A stretch of DNA of 64,000 nt from NCBI RefSeq assembly GCF_003284965.1, contig NZ_QMEW01000014.1:1-64000 (forward strand). The letters run 5' to 3'. A program made the translations under genes and the position numbers. The notes below the pieces were generated by a model. That model was not told the DNA's origin, did not search any database, and worked only from the letters and a program-made list of their open reading frames with translations. This DNA is from Mycolicibacterium sp. GF69. GTDB lineage: Bacteria; Actinomycetota; Actinomycetes; Mycobacteriales; Mycobacteriaceae. Positions within the stretch are counted from its first letter, which is position 1; every line of letters begins with the position of its first letter. This document shows, in pieces, positions 1 through 9,759 of this stretch.

Positions 1-40
1 TGGCCGCCTGACCGAGACGGCGTTGCGCCTCGCCGGGTGA
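1..40 (+). CDS. 3' end of an unidentified upstream gene (partial)
   Basis: In the frame starting at base 2 the sequence reads GRLTETALRLAG and then TGA at 38-40. It could be the C-terminal tail of a gene lying left of the window. Thirteen codons are too few to identify it. It ends 60 bases before the pirin start and just ahead of a perfect palindrome, so a regulator-pirin arrangement is possible, but that is guesswork. Confidence 0.3.
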   Translation, partial: GRLTETALRLAG

Positions 41-74
41 GATGCGCAGCCGTCAAGCCGGGCCCGGAATATTA

Positions 75-88
75 CGGACTATAGTCCG
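75..88. promoter_or_regulatory. Perfect 14-bp palindrome, candidate operator of the pirin gene
   Basis: CGGACTATAGTCCG is self-complementary over its full length and ends 12 bases before the pirin ATG. Its position fits a repressor site or a promoter-overlapping operator. A binding protein cannot be named from the sequence; the lost upstream gene and any TetR- or MarR-type regulator are candidates. Confidence 0.5.
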
Positions 89-100
89 GTTATTCGGATC

Positions 101-1087
101 ATGCCTGCCATCACCGCTGACACGTTCGCCCTCCCGCGCATCGCCCCGCCCGCGCCGACGGATACCGACCGGCCGGTCCGGTCCATCACCTCCGGTCCCC
201 GCGGCTTTGAAGGTGAGGGGTTCCCGGTGGTGCGCGCTTTCGCCGGAGTTGCCGTCGCCGACCTCGATCCGTTCGTCCATATGGATCAGATGGGGGAGGT
301 GGAGTACGAACCCGGCGAACCGAGGGGCACCGACTGGCATCCGCATCGCGGATTCGAAACGGTCACCTACATGATCGACGGTCGCTTCGCGCACCAGGAC
401 TCGCACGGCGGCGGCGGACTGATCGCCGACGGCGCTACGCAATGGATGACCGCGGGGTCGGGCATCCTGCACATCGAGACGCCGCCCGCCGAACTCGTCG
501 AACGCGGCGGGTTGTTCCACGGGATCCAACTGTGGGTGAACCTGCCGCGCACGGACAAGTTCGCCGCCCCGAGATACCAAGCCATCGAGGGCAATGAGGT
601 CAAGCTGCTGGCCTCCGATGACGGCGGGGCGCTGGTACGCGTCATCGCCGGCGACCTCGACGGACATGCGGGGCCTGGCGCCACGCATACTCCGATCACG
701 TTGGCGCATACGACGATCCAACCGGGTGCTCAGCTCGACATCCCCTGGCGGCGGGACTTCAATGCGCTGGTCTACGTGTTGTCCGGGCGCGGTTCGGTGG
801 GTCCTGTCGCGCACCCCATTCGGCAGGGGCAGCTCGCCGTGCTGGGGCCCGGCGACCGCATCAGGGTCGCCGCGGCGGAAAGGCAGGACGCACACCGTCC
901 GGCGCTCGAAGTGCTGCTGCTGGGCGGCCTGCCTATTCGCGAACCGGTGTACCAGTACGGTCCGTTCGTGATGAACAGCAAGACAGAACTTATTCAGGCG
1001 CTGGAGGCTTACCAGGCCGGGAAGTTCGGCACGATACCACCGAATGCCCTTATGCCACACCACTCTTCGGTGTCTGGGCAGGATTAG
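101..1087 (+). CDS. Pirin family protein (cupin)
   Basis: 328 residues. The N-terminal half has the pirin metal-binding cupin signature: WHPHRGFETVTYMIDG near residues 68-83 supplies the His cluster, followed by HQDSHG and GSGILHIETP. The C-terminal half is a second cupin with a PWRRDFNALVYVLSGRG segment. Pirins bind iron and some act as quercetinases or redox sensors; the substrate here is not predictable. The ATG at 101 follows a perfect palindrome. The 3' end overlaps the convergent FUSC gene by 38 bases. A second pirin, only distantly similar, lies at 53253-54011. The family call is secure; the physiological role is not. Confidence 0.9.
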   Translation: MPAITADTFALPRIAPPAPTDTDRPVRSITSGPRGFEGEGFPVVRAFAGVAVADLDPFVHMDQMGEVEYEPGEPRGTDWHPHRGFETVTYMIDGRFAHQDSHGGGGLIADGATQWMTAGSGILHIETPPAELVERGGLFHGIQLWVNLPRTDKFAAPRYQAIEGNEVKLLASDDGGALVRVIAGDLDGHAGPGATHTPITLAHTTIQPGAQLDIPWRRDFNALVYVLSGRGSVGPVAHPIRQGQLAVLGPGDRIRVAAAERQDAHRPALEVLLLGGLPIREPVYQYGPFVMNSKTELIQALEAYQAGKFGTIPPNALMPHHSSVSGQD

Positions 1088-3218
1088 CCTTCGGGTAGAG
1101 CAACTCCAACGCACCGAGGTGTGCTGCGACGGCCACCAACGGCAGCGCCGCGGCAACGGCCAGGTCGTCATCGGTTGCCTCGGCGCGCAAGGCCATCACG
1201 AAATCGTCGCTGACGGGCGGGAGCGACTCAGCAGCCCCGCCGGTGGCTCTCGCGCAGATGGCGTCCGCATGCGTTTCGAGCACCGCCCTTGTCCTCGAGT
1301 AGCTGCCGTGCGGCGGGGGGACGACGTCGGCGATCAGTTCCGCGGCCGCCCGTAGCCTGACCGCCCGGTTCGCCGACCGGACCGCAGGACCGCGGATGTC
1401 GGTGGGGCCGCTGCCTTCCGAAAGGAACTGCCGGACAGCGTCATCGACGGTCCGCGAAGCGCGCAGCGCAGCCTGGCTCAGCACGTTGACCCGATCGGTG
1501 GCCTCCTCGGTCGCGCCACCGGTCACCCTGCGCACCGCCGCCTCGAGGAACGTCGCGCCGACGACGAACGCGTCGTCGATGGCCCGCGTCAGCCGCGTAC
1601 GCGCACCGCGCGGCCACAACAGCGCCGCCACCAGCACGCCGACCAGGGCGCCGACGACGACGTCCTCGACCCGGATCAGCCCGACACTCCAGCCCGTCGG
1701 CGCGATGACGTTGAAGACGATCAGCACCATCATCGTGAACGCGGCCTGACCGGCGATGAACGAGGCCACCTCGGGCACGAACGCCGACCCGAACGCCACC
1801 ACCGGTAGCAACAGCCACATGACGACGGGCTCGACGCCGACCAGTTCGATGAGCCCGACACCCAACAGGAATCCGAGCACCGTGCCCGCCACCGCGCGCA
1901 TCATCCGCGTCCCGGTGGTCAGCGCGCTGCTGCGCAGCACGGACATCGCGCCCAGCACCACCCAGAAGCCGTGCTCGAGGGGAAACAGGTGGGTGACTGC
2001 GACCGCCAGCGCCAGGCCGATGCCGGTACGAATACTGTTGCGCAGCACCACCGCCCGGGTGGCGAGGAGCCCCCGCGTGATGACGGCGACGGCCGTCGTC
2101 TCGGGCATCACCCAATCGGCGGTGCCGGTCTTCGGCAGGCGACGGCCCAGCACGCGTGCCCACACCGGACGGGCGTCGGCCGCGGCGGCGTTGCGGATGA
2201 TGCGTCCCGTCACGCCGACCGTCGCCGAGAACGTGCGTCTTCCCAACAACTTGCGCCCGACCGCGGTCGCATCCGCGTCATCCGGTGACTCGAGGATCTC
2301 GACAATGTCCTCGCGGAACCGGCCTTGTGCGATGGTGCGCAGTTCGGCCAGCGCTTCGTTGAGGTCCGCGCTGCTGGCGCTGCGTGCGGACGATTCGGAG
2401 ATCTGCAGGACGGCAGCCGAATCCCGTAGCACCCGGATCAGCGGATCCCGCATATCGTCAAGGAGCCGTCCGGTGTCGTCGGCGACCCGGTCGGCCAGCC
2501 AGCCGAGGTCGTCGACGACGCGGACCAGCGCCCGGCTGCCCGCCGTCAACGCGACCGGACGAAAGTCGGCGCTCAGGAACGTTTCCCAGAGGTGATTCAT
2601 CGCCCGGGTGACGTTCTTGGCTGGGGTCGTGCCCGCTAGGCAGTCGGCCAACCGGTTGCACACCCGCGCGGCGTCGTCGCGCAACTCGTCGTGGTGGCGC
2701 GGCGGCAGGACGAACAGCGCGGCGGGCACACAGACCGCCAGCGCGATGAGCCAGCCGAGCAACCGGTCGGGTATCGGACCGACCGGCGTACAGGCGGGCA
2801 GGACGAACGTCAGCAATGTGGCGCGTTGCCCGGCGGCGATGATCTCGCTGAGCACACCGGAGAAGGTGACCACCACACCGAGTACGAACATCACTGCGAC
2901 GCTGACCCACGGATGTGGGGCCACCAGCGTGCCGAGTGTGATCAGGACGGCACCGTTGAAGGCGAGGCCGAAGTAGGCCAGCGCACGGGCCGGACGGTTG
3001 CCCGGAAAGTCCACCAGGATGAGCAGGGCGACGGATCCGAAGATCGTGAACATCGGCGTCTGGGTCCCGCCGCCGACCGCGAAGCTCACCGCGGCCGCGA
3101 TCGGCAGCACGAAGGCCGCGCGGGTCGCGCGGCGCAACGCATCGAACTCAGGATCGCGCCGTCGGAGACCGCTCACCGCGCGACGCCACATCGGGGCGGC
3201 GACTCCAGCGAACGACAA
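1050..3218 (-). CDS. FUSC family inner-membrane transporter (aromatic acid/fusaric acid exporter type)
   Basis: 722 residues with the two-lobed FUSC layout. A first hydrophobic block spans roughly residues 30-175, a long soluble helical region follows to about 390, and a second block spans about 400-540 (LRNSIRTGIGLALAVAVTHLF, GFWVVLGAMSVLRSS is typical). A soluble C-terminal tail follows. Such proteins probably export aromatic acids or amphipathic compounds. The start used is TTG at 3218, 14 bases behind the TetR stop at 3233; an ATG at 3191, preceded by CTGGAG, would give 713 residues and is a real alternative. Spacing implies a TetR-FUSC operon, so the regulator probably controls this transporter. 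Confidence 0.85.
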   Translation of the reverse strand: MSFAGVAAPMWRRAVSGLRRRDPEFDALRRATRAAFVLPIAAAVSFAVGGGTQTPMFTIFGSVALLILVDFPGNRPARALAYFGLAFNGAVLITLGTLVAPHPWVSVAVMFVLGVVVTFSGVLSEIIAAGQRATLLTFVLPACTPVGPIPDRLLGWLIALAVCVPAALFVLPPRHHDELRDDAARVCNRLADCLAGTTPAKNVTRAMNHLWETFLSADFRPVALTAGSRALVRVVDDLGWLADRVADDTGRLLDDMRDPLIRVLRDSAAVLQISESSARSASSADLNEALAELRTIAQGRFREDIVEILESPDDADATAVGRKLLGRRTFSATVGVTGRIIRNAAAADARPVWARVLGRRLPKTGTADWVMPETTAVAVITRGLLATRAVVLRNSIRTGIGLALAVAVTHLFPLEHGFWVVLGAMSVLRSSALTTGTRMMRAVAGTVLGFLLGVGLIELVGVEPVVMWLLLPVVAFGSAFVPEVASFIAGQAAFTMMVLIVFNVIAPTGWSVGLIRVEDVVVGALVGVLVAALLWPRGARTRLTRAIDDAFVVGATFLEAAVRRVTGGATEEATDRVNVLSQAALRASRTVDDAVRQFLSEGSGPTDIRGPAVRSANRAVRLRAAAELIADVVPPPHGSYSRTRAVLETHADAICARATGGAAESLPPVSDDFVMALRAEATDDDLAVAAALPLVAVAAHLGALELLYPKANPAQTPKSGVA

Positions 3219-3232
3219 CCCCGTTGTCCGCG

Positions 3233-3799
3233 CTAGTCGCCGTCGGGGACCGACGCGAAGCGGCCGTCGTCGAGGCCCTCGCGCAGTTGGGTGGCGATCC
3301 AGCGCAGCCCGTCGGCATCGCGCGGCAGCGTCGTCTGCTCATAGCCGACGAACACATACACCGAACACTCGGCGAACAGCTGCGCTTGCCGTTTGTGCTG
3401 CAGTATCTCGAAAGCCGATTCGTAGAGCACGTCAAAGCGTTGCCGGTCGACTGTCGCCTGCACTTCCTGCACGTGCGGGTCGATGCTGCTCCACACCCGG
3501 ATGGCGGCCTCGGCGCTGTGGGGCAGGTCAAGACCCGTCTGGAACAGGGCCTCGATGCGCCGCCGCGGATCCGGCTCGGCGCGCACCGCTTCGATGACTC
3601 GCACGGTGCGAACCTGCATCCAGTGCGCGAGCAGCTCCTTGGTGTAGGCGGCCCAGTTCGGGAAGTAGTGATAAAAGGACCCCGTGGTCACGGAAAGGCG
3701 TTGACACACCTCCGCCAGCTTCAAGCCGCCGTATCCCAGGTCAGACAGGATCTCCAGGCCGACGTCGAAGTAGCCGTCCCGGGATACGACGCTCGCCAT
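3233..3799 (-). CDS. TetR family regulator, probable controller of the adjacent FUSC transporter
   Basis: 188 residues. The N-terminal helix-turn-helix runs from about residue 5 to 50, including LKLAEVCQRLSVTTGSFYHYFPNWAAYTKELL, which is the TetR signature (GSFYHYF recognition helix). The rest is the ligand-binding helical domain. The frame is open upstream to 4015, but that extension overlaps the divergent TetR gene and has no TetR content, so ATG 3799 was chosen. It is first in a likely two-gene unit with the FUSC gene and divergent from another TetR at 3945. An inverted repeat at 3805-3822 directly abuts its start and may be its autoregulatory operator. Confidence 0.85.
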   Translation of the reverse strand: MASVVSRDGYFDVGLEILSDLGYGGLKLAEVCQRLSVTTGSFYHYFPNWAAYTKELLAHWMQVRTVRVIEAVRAEPDPRRRIEALFQTGLDLPHSAEAAIRVWSSIDPHVQEVQATVDRQRFDVLYESAFEILQHKRQAQLFAECSVYVFVGYEQTTLPRDADGLRWIATQLREGLDDGRFASVPDGD

Positions 3800-3804
3800 G
3801 ACTC

Positions 3805-3822
3805 GCGACACTAGTTCGTCGC
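3805..3822. promoter_or_regulatory. Inverted repeat GCGAC-N8-GTCGC between divergent tetR genes
   Basis: Arms GCGAC (3805-3809) and GTCGC (3818-3822) flank an 8-base centre that includes the palindrome ACTAGT. The repeat sits five bases upstream of the minus-strand TetR start, inside a 145-base divergent intergenic region. Size and location suit a TetR dimer, but the arms are short, so chance is not excluded. Confidence 0.35.
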
Positions 3823-3944
3823 AGGGCCGATTCTCTACGGTGAATTCGTGTCGGTTGACCTGACGGTTTGCTGACCGGCAGCGGCCGGGCCACCGCCGTG
3901 GGACGGTGTCGGTGCGCACAGGTGACGTGTGGCACAATTTGACC

Positions 3945-4580
3945 GTGCCGCATACGGCGAGTAGAGGCCCGGGCCGCCCCCCAGCAGCGAAGGCCGCCGA
4001 GACACGGGAGCGCATCGTAGGAGCCGCTCGCGAGGTTTTCAGCGAACTTGGCTACGACGCTGCGACCTTCCAGGCGATCGCGATCCGCGCCGATCTGACG
4101 CGGCCGGCGATCAACCACTATTTCCCCAGCAAGCAGGTGCTGTGGCGCGAAGTCGTCGCACAGACCAACGCGGCAATAGTTAGCGCGGGCAGGGCACGTG
4201 CGGAAGGCGAGACGAACCTGCTGGGTAGGTTGTCCGCCTACTTCACCGCGGCGATGCAGGCTGACTCCGAAGACCGTTCGGCGGCAGCGTTTTTGGTGAC
4301 GTCGGTGCTGGAGGCGCAGCGCCATCCGGGGCTCAGCGGTGACGAGCACGACTCGCTGCGGCACTCGCGGGAGTTCGTGGCCTGGGCGGTCAACGATGCG
4401 ATCAAACGCGGTGAGCTCACCACCGACACCGAGGTCGACGCACTGGTCGAGATGCTTGTCGCGGTGATGTGGGGCATGGGCTTCTATGCCGGGTTCGTCG
4501 GCGACCACGACGAGCTCAAATCGGTGGTGCAGCAGTTCGAGCTGTTGATGGGTAACAACCTCTGGCGCCTGCAGTCCTGA
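3945..4580 (+). CDS. TetR family regulator (Rv0144-like)
   Basis: 211 residues from GTG 3945. The DNA-binding part reads ETRERIVGAAREVFSELGYDAATF and then TRPAINHYFPSKQVLWREV, a clear TetR helix-turn-helix (PAINHYFPSK) within about residues 15-65. A GTG at 3906 would add 13 residues. I prefer 3945 because CACAAT at 3933-3938 ends six bases before it, the geometry of a leaderless mycobacterial start. Its position just before the methyltransferase/aldehyde dehydrogenase run matches Rv0144 in M. tuberculosis (from memory). Targets may be the downstream lipid-redox genes and the divergent TetR-FUSC unit; this is inference. Confidence 0.85.
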   Translation: MPHTASRGPGRPPAAKAAETRERIVGAAREVFSELGYDAATFQAIAIRADLTRPAINHYFPSKQVLWREVVAQTNAAIVSAGRARAEGETNLLGRLSAYFTAAMQADSEDRSAAAFLVTSVLEAQRHPGLSGDEHDSLRHSREFVAWAVNDAIKRGELTTDTEVDALVEMLVAVMWGMGFYAGFVGDHDELKSVVQQFELLMGNNLWRLQS

Positions 4581-4615
4581 CGGGCCCGGCGCCGCAGCTC
4601 CGCTAGTCGACCTAA

Positions 4616-5575
<960 letters not shown>

Positions 5576-5664
5576 CGGCGCTCGGCAACTTGCGCACGGG
5601 CTTCTGGCGGCCCAACCGGTTGGTTAGGATCGGGGGCATCCTCGGGTCAGGAAGGACTCCCATC

Positions 5665-7077
5665 ATGACCACCGAAACGACCACCCCATCCGCCGCGCCG
5701 GCGCAAGCCGCCGAAGACATCCCGAGCGTCGTTCGCCGGCTGCGCGAGACGTTCAAGACCGGGCGCACCAAGAACATCGACTGGCGCAGGCAGCAGCTGA
5801 AGGCGATGGAGCGCCTCGTCATCGAGAACGAGCAGGCGATCGCGGCCGCACTGGAGGAAGATCTCGGCCGCAAACCGTTCGAGGCATGGCTGGCCGACAT
5901 CGCCAGCGTCGCCGGTGAGGCGAAGGACGCCGCCAAGAACGTGCGCAAGTGGGCCAAGCGCCGCTACCGGATGTTGGAGATGTCGCAGCTTCCCGGCCTC
6001 GGTTGGGTCGAGTACGAGCCGTTCGGCACGGTGCTGGTCATCGGCGCGTGGAACTTCCCGTTCGCGCTGACACTGGGGCCTGCCGTCGGCGCGATCGCCG
6101 CAGGCAACACCGTGGTGCTCAAGCCGTCCGAGGTGGCGCCCGCGTCGTCGGCTCTGATGGCGGAGCTGGTGCCCAAGTACCTCGACCGCGATGCGGTCGC
6201 GGTGATCGAGGGCGACGGCAGCGTCAGCCAGGAACTGATCGCGCAGGGATTCGACTATCTGCTCTACACCGGCGGCACCGAGATCGGCCGCAAGGTGTAC
6301 GAAGGTGCGGCGCCGCATCTGACGCCGGTGACGTTGGAACTCGGCGGCAAAAGCCCGGTGATCGTGTCGGCCGATGCTGACCTCGACGTCGCGGCCAAGC
6401 GCATCGCGTGGACCAAGCTGATCAACTCCGGGCAGATCTGCATCGCGCCCGACTACGTGCTCGCCGACGCGAAGATCCGCGACCAGCTCGTCGAAAAGAT
6501 CAAGGGCGCAGTCGAAACGTTCGAGTCAAAGGACCCCGACGGTAAGCGCATCGTCAACGAACGCCATTTCGCCCGGTTGACCGGCGCGCTGGCCGCGACC
6601 AAGGGCGACGTGGTGATCGGCGGCGGGTCCGACGAGTCGAAGGTGAGCATCCAGCCCACGGTCGTCGTCGACCCCGATCCGGCGGAACCGCTGATGACCG
6701 ATGAGATCTTTGGTCCCATTCTGCCGATCGTGACGGTCCAATCCCTCGATGACGCAATCAATTTCGTGAACTCACGGCCGAAGCCGCTGGCGGCCTACCT
6801 GTTCACCAAGACCAAGAGCATCCGCGAACGGGTGGTCAAAGAGGTTTCCGCGGGCGGCATGGTGGTCAACCATCTGCTGTTCCACTTCGCGACGCACAAG
6901 CTGCCGTTCGGCGGCGTCGGGCCGTCGGGCATGGGGGCGTACCACGGCAAGTTCGGCTTCGAGACGTTCAGCCATAAGAAGACCGTGATGACCAAGCCCA
7001 CCCGACCCGACGTCGGTGCATTCATCTATCCCCCGTATACAGAGAAGGCTTGGAAGCTCGCCCGACGGTTGTTCTAG
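5665..7077 (+). CDS. NAD(P)-dependent aldehyde dehydrogenase, class 3-like (Rv0147-like)
   Basis: 470 residues, normal for the shorter class 3 / fatty-aldehyde type. Seen directly: the cofactor-pocket motif GAWNFPF with Asn130, TGGTEIGRKV around 202-211, general-base Glu225 in LELGGKSP and catalytic Cys259 in NSGQICIAPDY. The end is GVGPSGMGAYHGKFGFETFSHKK. It oxidises aldehydes, probably fatty or aromatic, to acids; substrate is inferred only. The frame opens at 5437, inside the previous gene, but ATG 5665 with GGAAGGA nine bases upstream is the credible start. It ends 11 bases before an SDR gene, forming a run of oxidoreductases. Confidence 0.93.
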   Translation: MTTETTTPSAAPAQAAEDIPSVVRRLRETFKTGRTKNIDWRRQQLKAMERLVIENEQAIAAALEEDLGRKPFEAWLADIASVAGEAKDAAKNVRKWAKRRYRMLEMSQLPGLGWVEYEPFGTVLVIGAWNFPFALTLGPAVGAIAAGNTVVLKPSEVAPASSALMAELVPKYLDRDAVAVIEGDGSVSQELIAQGFDYLLYTGGTEIGRKVYEGAAPHLTPVTLELGGKSPVIVSADADLDVAAKRIAWTKLINSGQICIAPDYVLADAKIRDQLVEKIKGAVETFESKDPDGKRIVNERHFARLTGALAATKGDVVIGGGSDESKVSIQPTVVVDPDPAEPLMTDEIFGPILPIVTVQSLDDAINFVNSRPKPLAAYLFTKTKSIRERVVKEVSAGGMVVNHLLFHFATHKLPFGGVGPSGMGAYHGKFGFETFSHKKTVMTKPTRPDVGAFIYPPYTEKAWKLARRLF

Positions 7078-7088
7078 AAAGGAACCCC

Positions 7089-7952
7089 ATGCCAGGAGTG
7101 CAGGATCGCGTCGTCGTCGTCACCGGAGCCGGCGGCGGCCTTGGACGCGAGTACGCGTTGACCCTCGCCCGGGAGGGCGCCAGCGTCGTCGTGAACGACC
7201 TCGGCGGCGCGCGCGACGGCACCGGCGCCGGCCACAACATGGCCGATGAGGTCGTCAAGGAGATCAAGGACGCGGGTGGTCGCGCGGTCGCCAACTACGA
7301 CTCCGTCGCCGAATCCGAGGGCGCCGAGAACATCATCAAGACTGCGATCGACGAGTTCGGCAAGGTCGACGGTGTGGTCTCCAACGCGGGCATCCTGCGC
7401 GACGGCACATTCCACAAGATGGAGTTCGCCAACTGGGACGCGGTGCTCAAGGTGCACCTGTACGGCGGCTACAACGTGATCCGCGCGGCCTGGCCGCACT
7501 TCCGGGAGAACAGCTTCGGTCGTATCGTCGTGGCCACCTCGACCAGCGGGCTGTTCGGCAACTTCGGCCAGGCCAACTACGGCGCCGCCAAGCTCGGTCT
7601 CGTCGGCCTGATCAACACGCTGGCCCAGGAGGGCGCGAAGTACAACATCAAGGCCAACGCGGTGGCGCCGATCGCGGCGACCCGGATGACGCAGGACATC
7701 CTGCCGCCGGAGGTCTTCGAAAAACTCACGCCGGAATACGTTGCACCGGTGGTGGCTTACCTGATGACCGAGGAACTACCCGAAACGGCGTCGGTGTTCA
7801 TCGTCGGCGGCGGCAAGGTGCAGCGCACCGCGCTGTTCCAGAACGAGGGCATCACCCTCTCCGAGGTGCCCTCGGTCGACGACATCGCCGCCAAGTGGGG
7901 GGAGATCACCGATCTTTCGGCGGCCCAGCGCGCCACCTTCAGCCTCGGCTGA
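7089..7952 (+). CDS. Short-chain dehydrogenase/reductase, 3-hydroxyacyl-CoA dehydrogenase-like (Rv0148-like)
   Basis: 287 residues with a complete classical SDR core: TGAGGGLGREYAL nucleotide-binding loop near residues 13-25, SNAGILRD around 98-105, catalytic Ser in VVATSTSGLFG and Tyr/Lys in QANYGAAKLGL. The NDLGGARDG insertion and the overall pattern resemble the N-terminal dehydrogenase of peroxisomal multifunctional enzyme type 2, so (3R)-hydroxyacyl-CoA oxidation is a reasonable guess. ATG 7089 has GAAAGGA at 7077-7083 just upstream; a longer frame from 7050 overlaps the aldehyde dehydrogenase and was rejected. It is six bases ahead of the quinone oxidoreductase gene. Confidence 0.93.
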   Translation: MPGVQDRVVVVTGAGGGLGREYALTLAREGASVVVNDLGGARDGTGAGHNMADEVVKEIKDAGGRAVANYDSVAESEGAENIIKTAIDEFGKVDGVVSNAGILRDGTFHKMEFANWDAVLKVHLYGGYNVIRAAWPHFRENSFGRIVVATSTSGLFGNFGQANYGAAKLGLVGLINTLAQEGAKYNIKANAVAPIAATRMTQDILPPEVFEKLTPEYVAPVVAYLMTEELPETASVFIVGGGKVQRTALFQNEGITLSEVPSVDDIAAKWGEITDLSAAQRATFSLG

Positions 7953-7958
7953 CCCTCG

Positions 7959-8950
7959 ATGAAAGCGCTTGTCGCACAGGAGCTCACCGGGCCGGCGGGG
8001 CTACGCTTGTCCGACGTGGATGACCCTGTCGGCGGCGATGACGTCGTGGTGGTCGACGTCCGGGCGGCCGGAGTCAGCTTTCCCGATCTGCTGCTGCTGC
8101 GCGGGGAGTACCAACTCCGGCTGGATCCGCCGTTCGTCCCCGGCATGGAGGTCGCCGGGGTGGTGCGCTCGGCGCCGTACGAGTCGGAGTTCAAACCGGG
8201 TCAGCGGGTGACCGCGCTGTCCATGCTGGGCGGCTGGGCCGAACAGGTGGCCGTCGCGCCGGACAGCCTGATGCCTACCTCCGACGAGCTGAACGACGCG
8301 GATCCGTTGCGCTGCTGGGTAACTACCAGACGATGTATTTCGCGCTTGCCAAACGCGGCGCGCTGCGCCCGGGTGAGACGGTGTTGGTCTTCGGCTCCGC
8401 CGGTGGCGTCGGGACGGCCGCGATCCAGATCGCAAAGGCGTTGGGCGCCAGGGTCATCGCGATGGTCCACCGCCCGCATGCCGTCGAGTTCGTCGAGTCA
8501 CTGGGCGCCGACGTGGTGCTGCCGCTGACCGATGGTTGGTTGAAGGCCGTGCAGGAGGCGACCGAAGGACGCGGCGTCGATCTGGTCGTCGATCCGATCG
8601 GCGGCGACGCGTTCGACGACGCGATCCGCGCGCTCGCCGTGGAAGGCCGGCTGCTGGTGATCGGCTTTGCGGCGGGCGGCATCCCGACTGTGAAGGTGAA
8701 CCGGCTATTGCTGCGAAATGTCGCGGTGATCGGCGTCGGCTACGGCGAGTTCGTCAACCGCAAGCCCGGCTCGCAATCGATGTTCGAGTTCGGTGTCGCG
8801 CAACTGGTCAAAGCCGGTCTGCGACCGCCGCCGCCGATGCGCTTCCCGCTGTCGAAGGGTGCGGACGCGCTGCAGGCGCTCGCCGACGGCGCGGTGCTCG
8901 GCAAGGTCGTGCTCGAGCCAGACCAACTCGTGCGTGAAAACGTGCGTTGA
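7959..8950 (+). pseudogene. NADPH:quinone oxidoreductase (Rv0149-like), frame broken near 8304
   Basis: The first half (7959 to about 8304) reads MKALVAQELTGPAGLRL, then VSFPDLLLLRGEYQ and FVPGMEVAGVV, the typical zinc-independent MDR start. After ELNDADP the frame turns to nonsense, while the +2 frame continues perfectly with VALLGNYQTMYFALAKRG, the Rossmann motif VFGSAGGVGTAAIQIAK and the family C-terminus to 8950. One base is missing in or near GATCCGTTG at 8301-8309. Restored, the protein would be about 330 residues and a complete QOR. Either the gene is inactivated or the assembly lost a base in a GC-rich stretch; both halves otherwise look functionally conserved, which favours a recent or artefactual break. 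Confidence 0.85.
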
Positions 8951-8993
8951 CCGTACGAAATCACGCACAAACCGCAAGGCGTAGCGTGGACGG

Positions 8994-9743
8994 GTGACCG
9001 ACTCACCGAGTGCGGAGCTGCCCCCGGCGTTGAAGCGGGCGCTCGAGCTGTTCGCCGACCCGCCGTTGCACCCCGATGTCAGCAGGGGCTACCTGAACCT
9101 GCTCGGCGATCGGACACCGTCCGCCCAAACGCCGCCGAAGAACACCGGTTTCATCCAGGCTGCGTGGGCATCGGGGCCGGGGTCAATGCTTTACGACCAC
9201 GCGCAGGCGTTCGCCCGCAGGTTCGTCGGCGCGTGGCAGCTGCCGATCGACTGGCTCGACATCCCCGACGGTGGTGTCGCGCTCGACGTCGGCAGCGGAC
9301 CCGGCAACGTGACGGCGATGCTGGCGGACGCGACGGGGCCGGCCGGTCTTGCGCTCGGTGTCGACATCTCCGAACCGATGCTGGCCCGCGCGGTCGCCGC
9401 CCAGGCCGGACCCAACGTCGGCTTTCTGCGGGCGGATGCCCAGCGGCTGCCCTTCCGAGAGGAGACCGTCGACGCGGTGACGTCACTGGCGGTGCTGCAA
9501 CTGATTCCCGAGCCGTCGGACGCGATCGCGGAGATGTATCGGGTGCTGCGGCCCGGGGGCCGGATCGCGATCATGGTGCCGACCGCGGGCAACGTGCCGC
9601 GGCCACTCCGGTTGCTGGCGAGCGGCGGCGCCCACTTCTTCGGCGAAGACGACCTCGGCGACGCGTTCGAGCAACGCGGGTTCACCAGCGTGCGCACCAA
9701 GACTCTCGCCAACATTCAGTGGGTGCGGGCACAGCGCCCGTGA
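8994..9743 (+). CDS. Class I SAM-dependent methyltransferase (UbiE/type 11)
   Basis: 249 residues. Motif I VALDVGSGPGNVTAML lies near residues 95-110. GVDISEPML follows with the acidic residue that binds the SAM ribose, then LRADAQRLPF and DAVTSLAVLQLIPEP, and motif III-like RVLRPGGRIAIMVPT. The N-terminal 70 residues are a helical cap. The substrate is not evident. GTG 8994 is preceded by TAGCGT at 8982-8987 with exactly six bases between, so a leaderless start is likely. It stands 43 bases after the broken quinone oxidoreductase and 16 before the DUF456 gene. Confidence 0.88.
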   Translation: MTDSPSAELPPALKRALELFADPPLHPDVSRGYLNLLGDRTPSAQTPPKNTGFIQAAWASGPGSMLYDHAQAFARRFVGAWQLPIDWLDIPDGGVALDVGSGPGNVTAMLADATGPAGLALGVDISEPMLARAVAAQAGPNVGFLRADAQRLPFREETVDAVTSLAVLQLIPEPSDAIAEMYRVLRPGGRIAIMVPTAGNVPRPLRLLASGGAHFFGEDDLGDAFEQRGFTSVRTKTLANIQWVRAQRP

Positions 9744-9759
9744 CAAGTAGATTCGACGC

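Noticed and set aside
53..1171. 372-residue open frame antisense to the first pirin
   Set aside because: No family features; the plus strand carries conserved cupin motifs.
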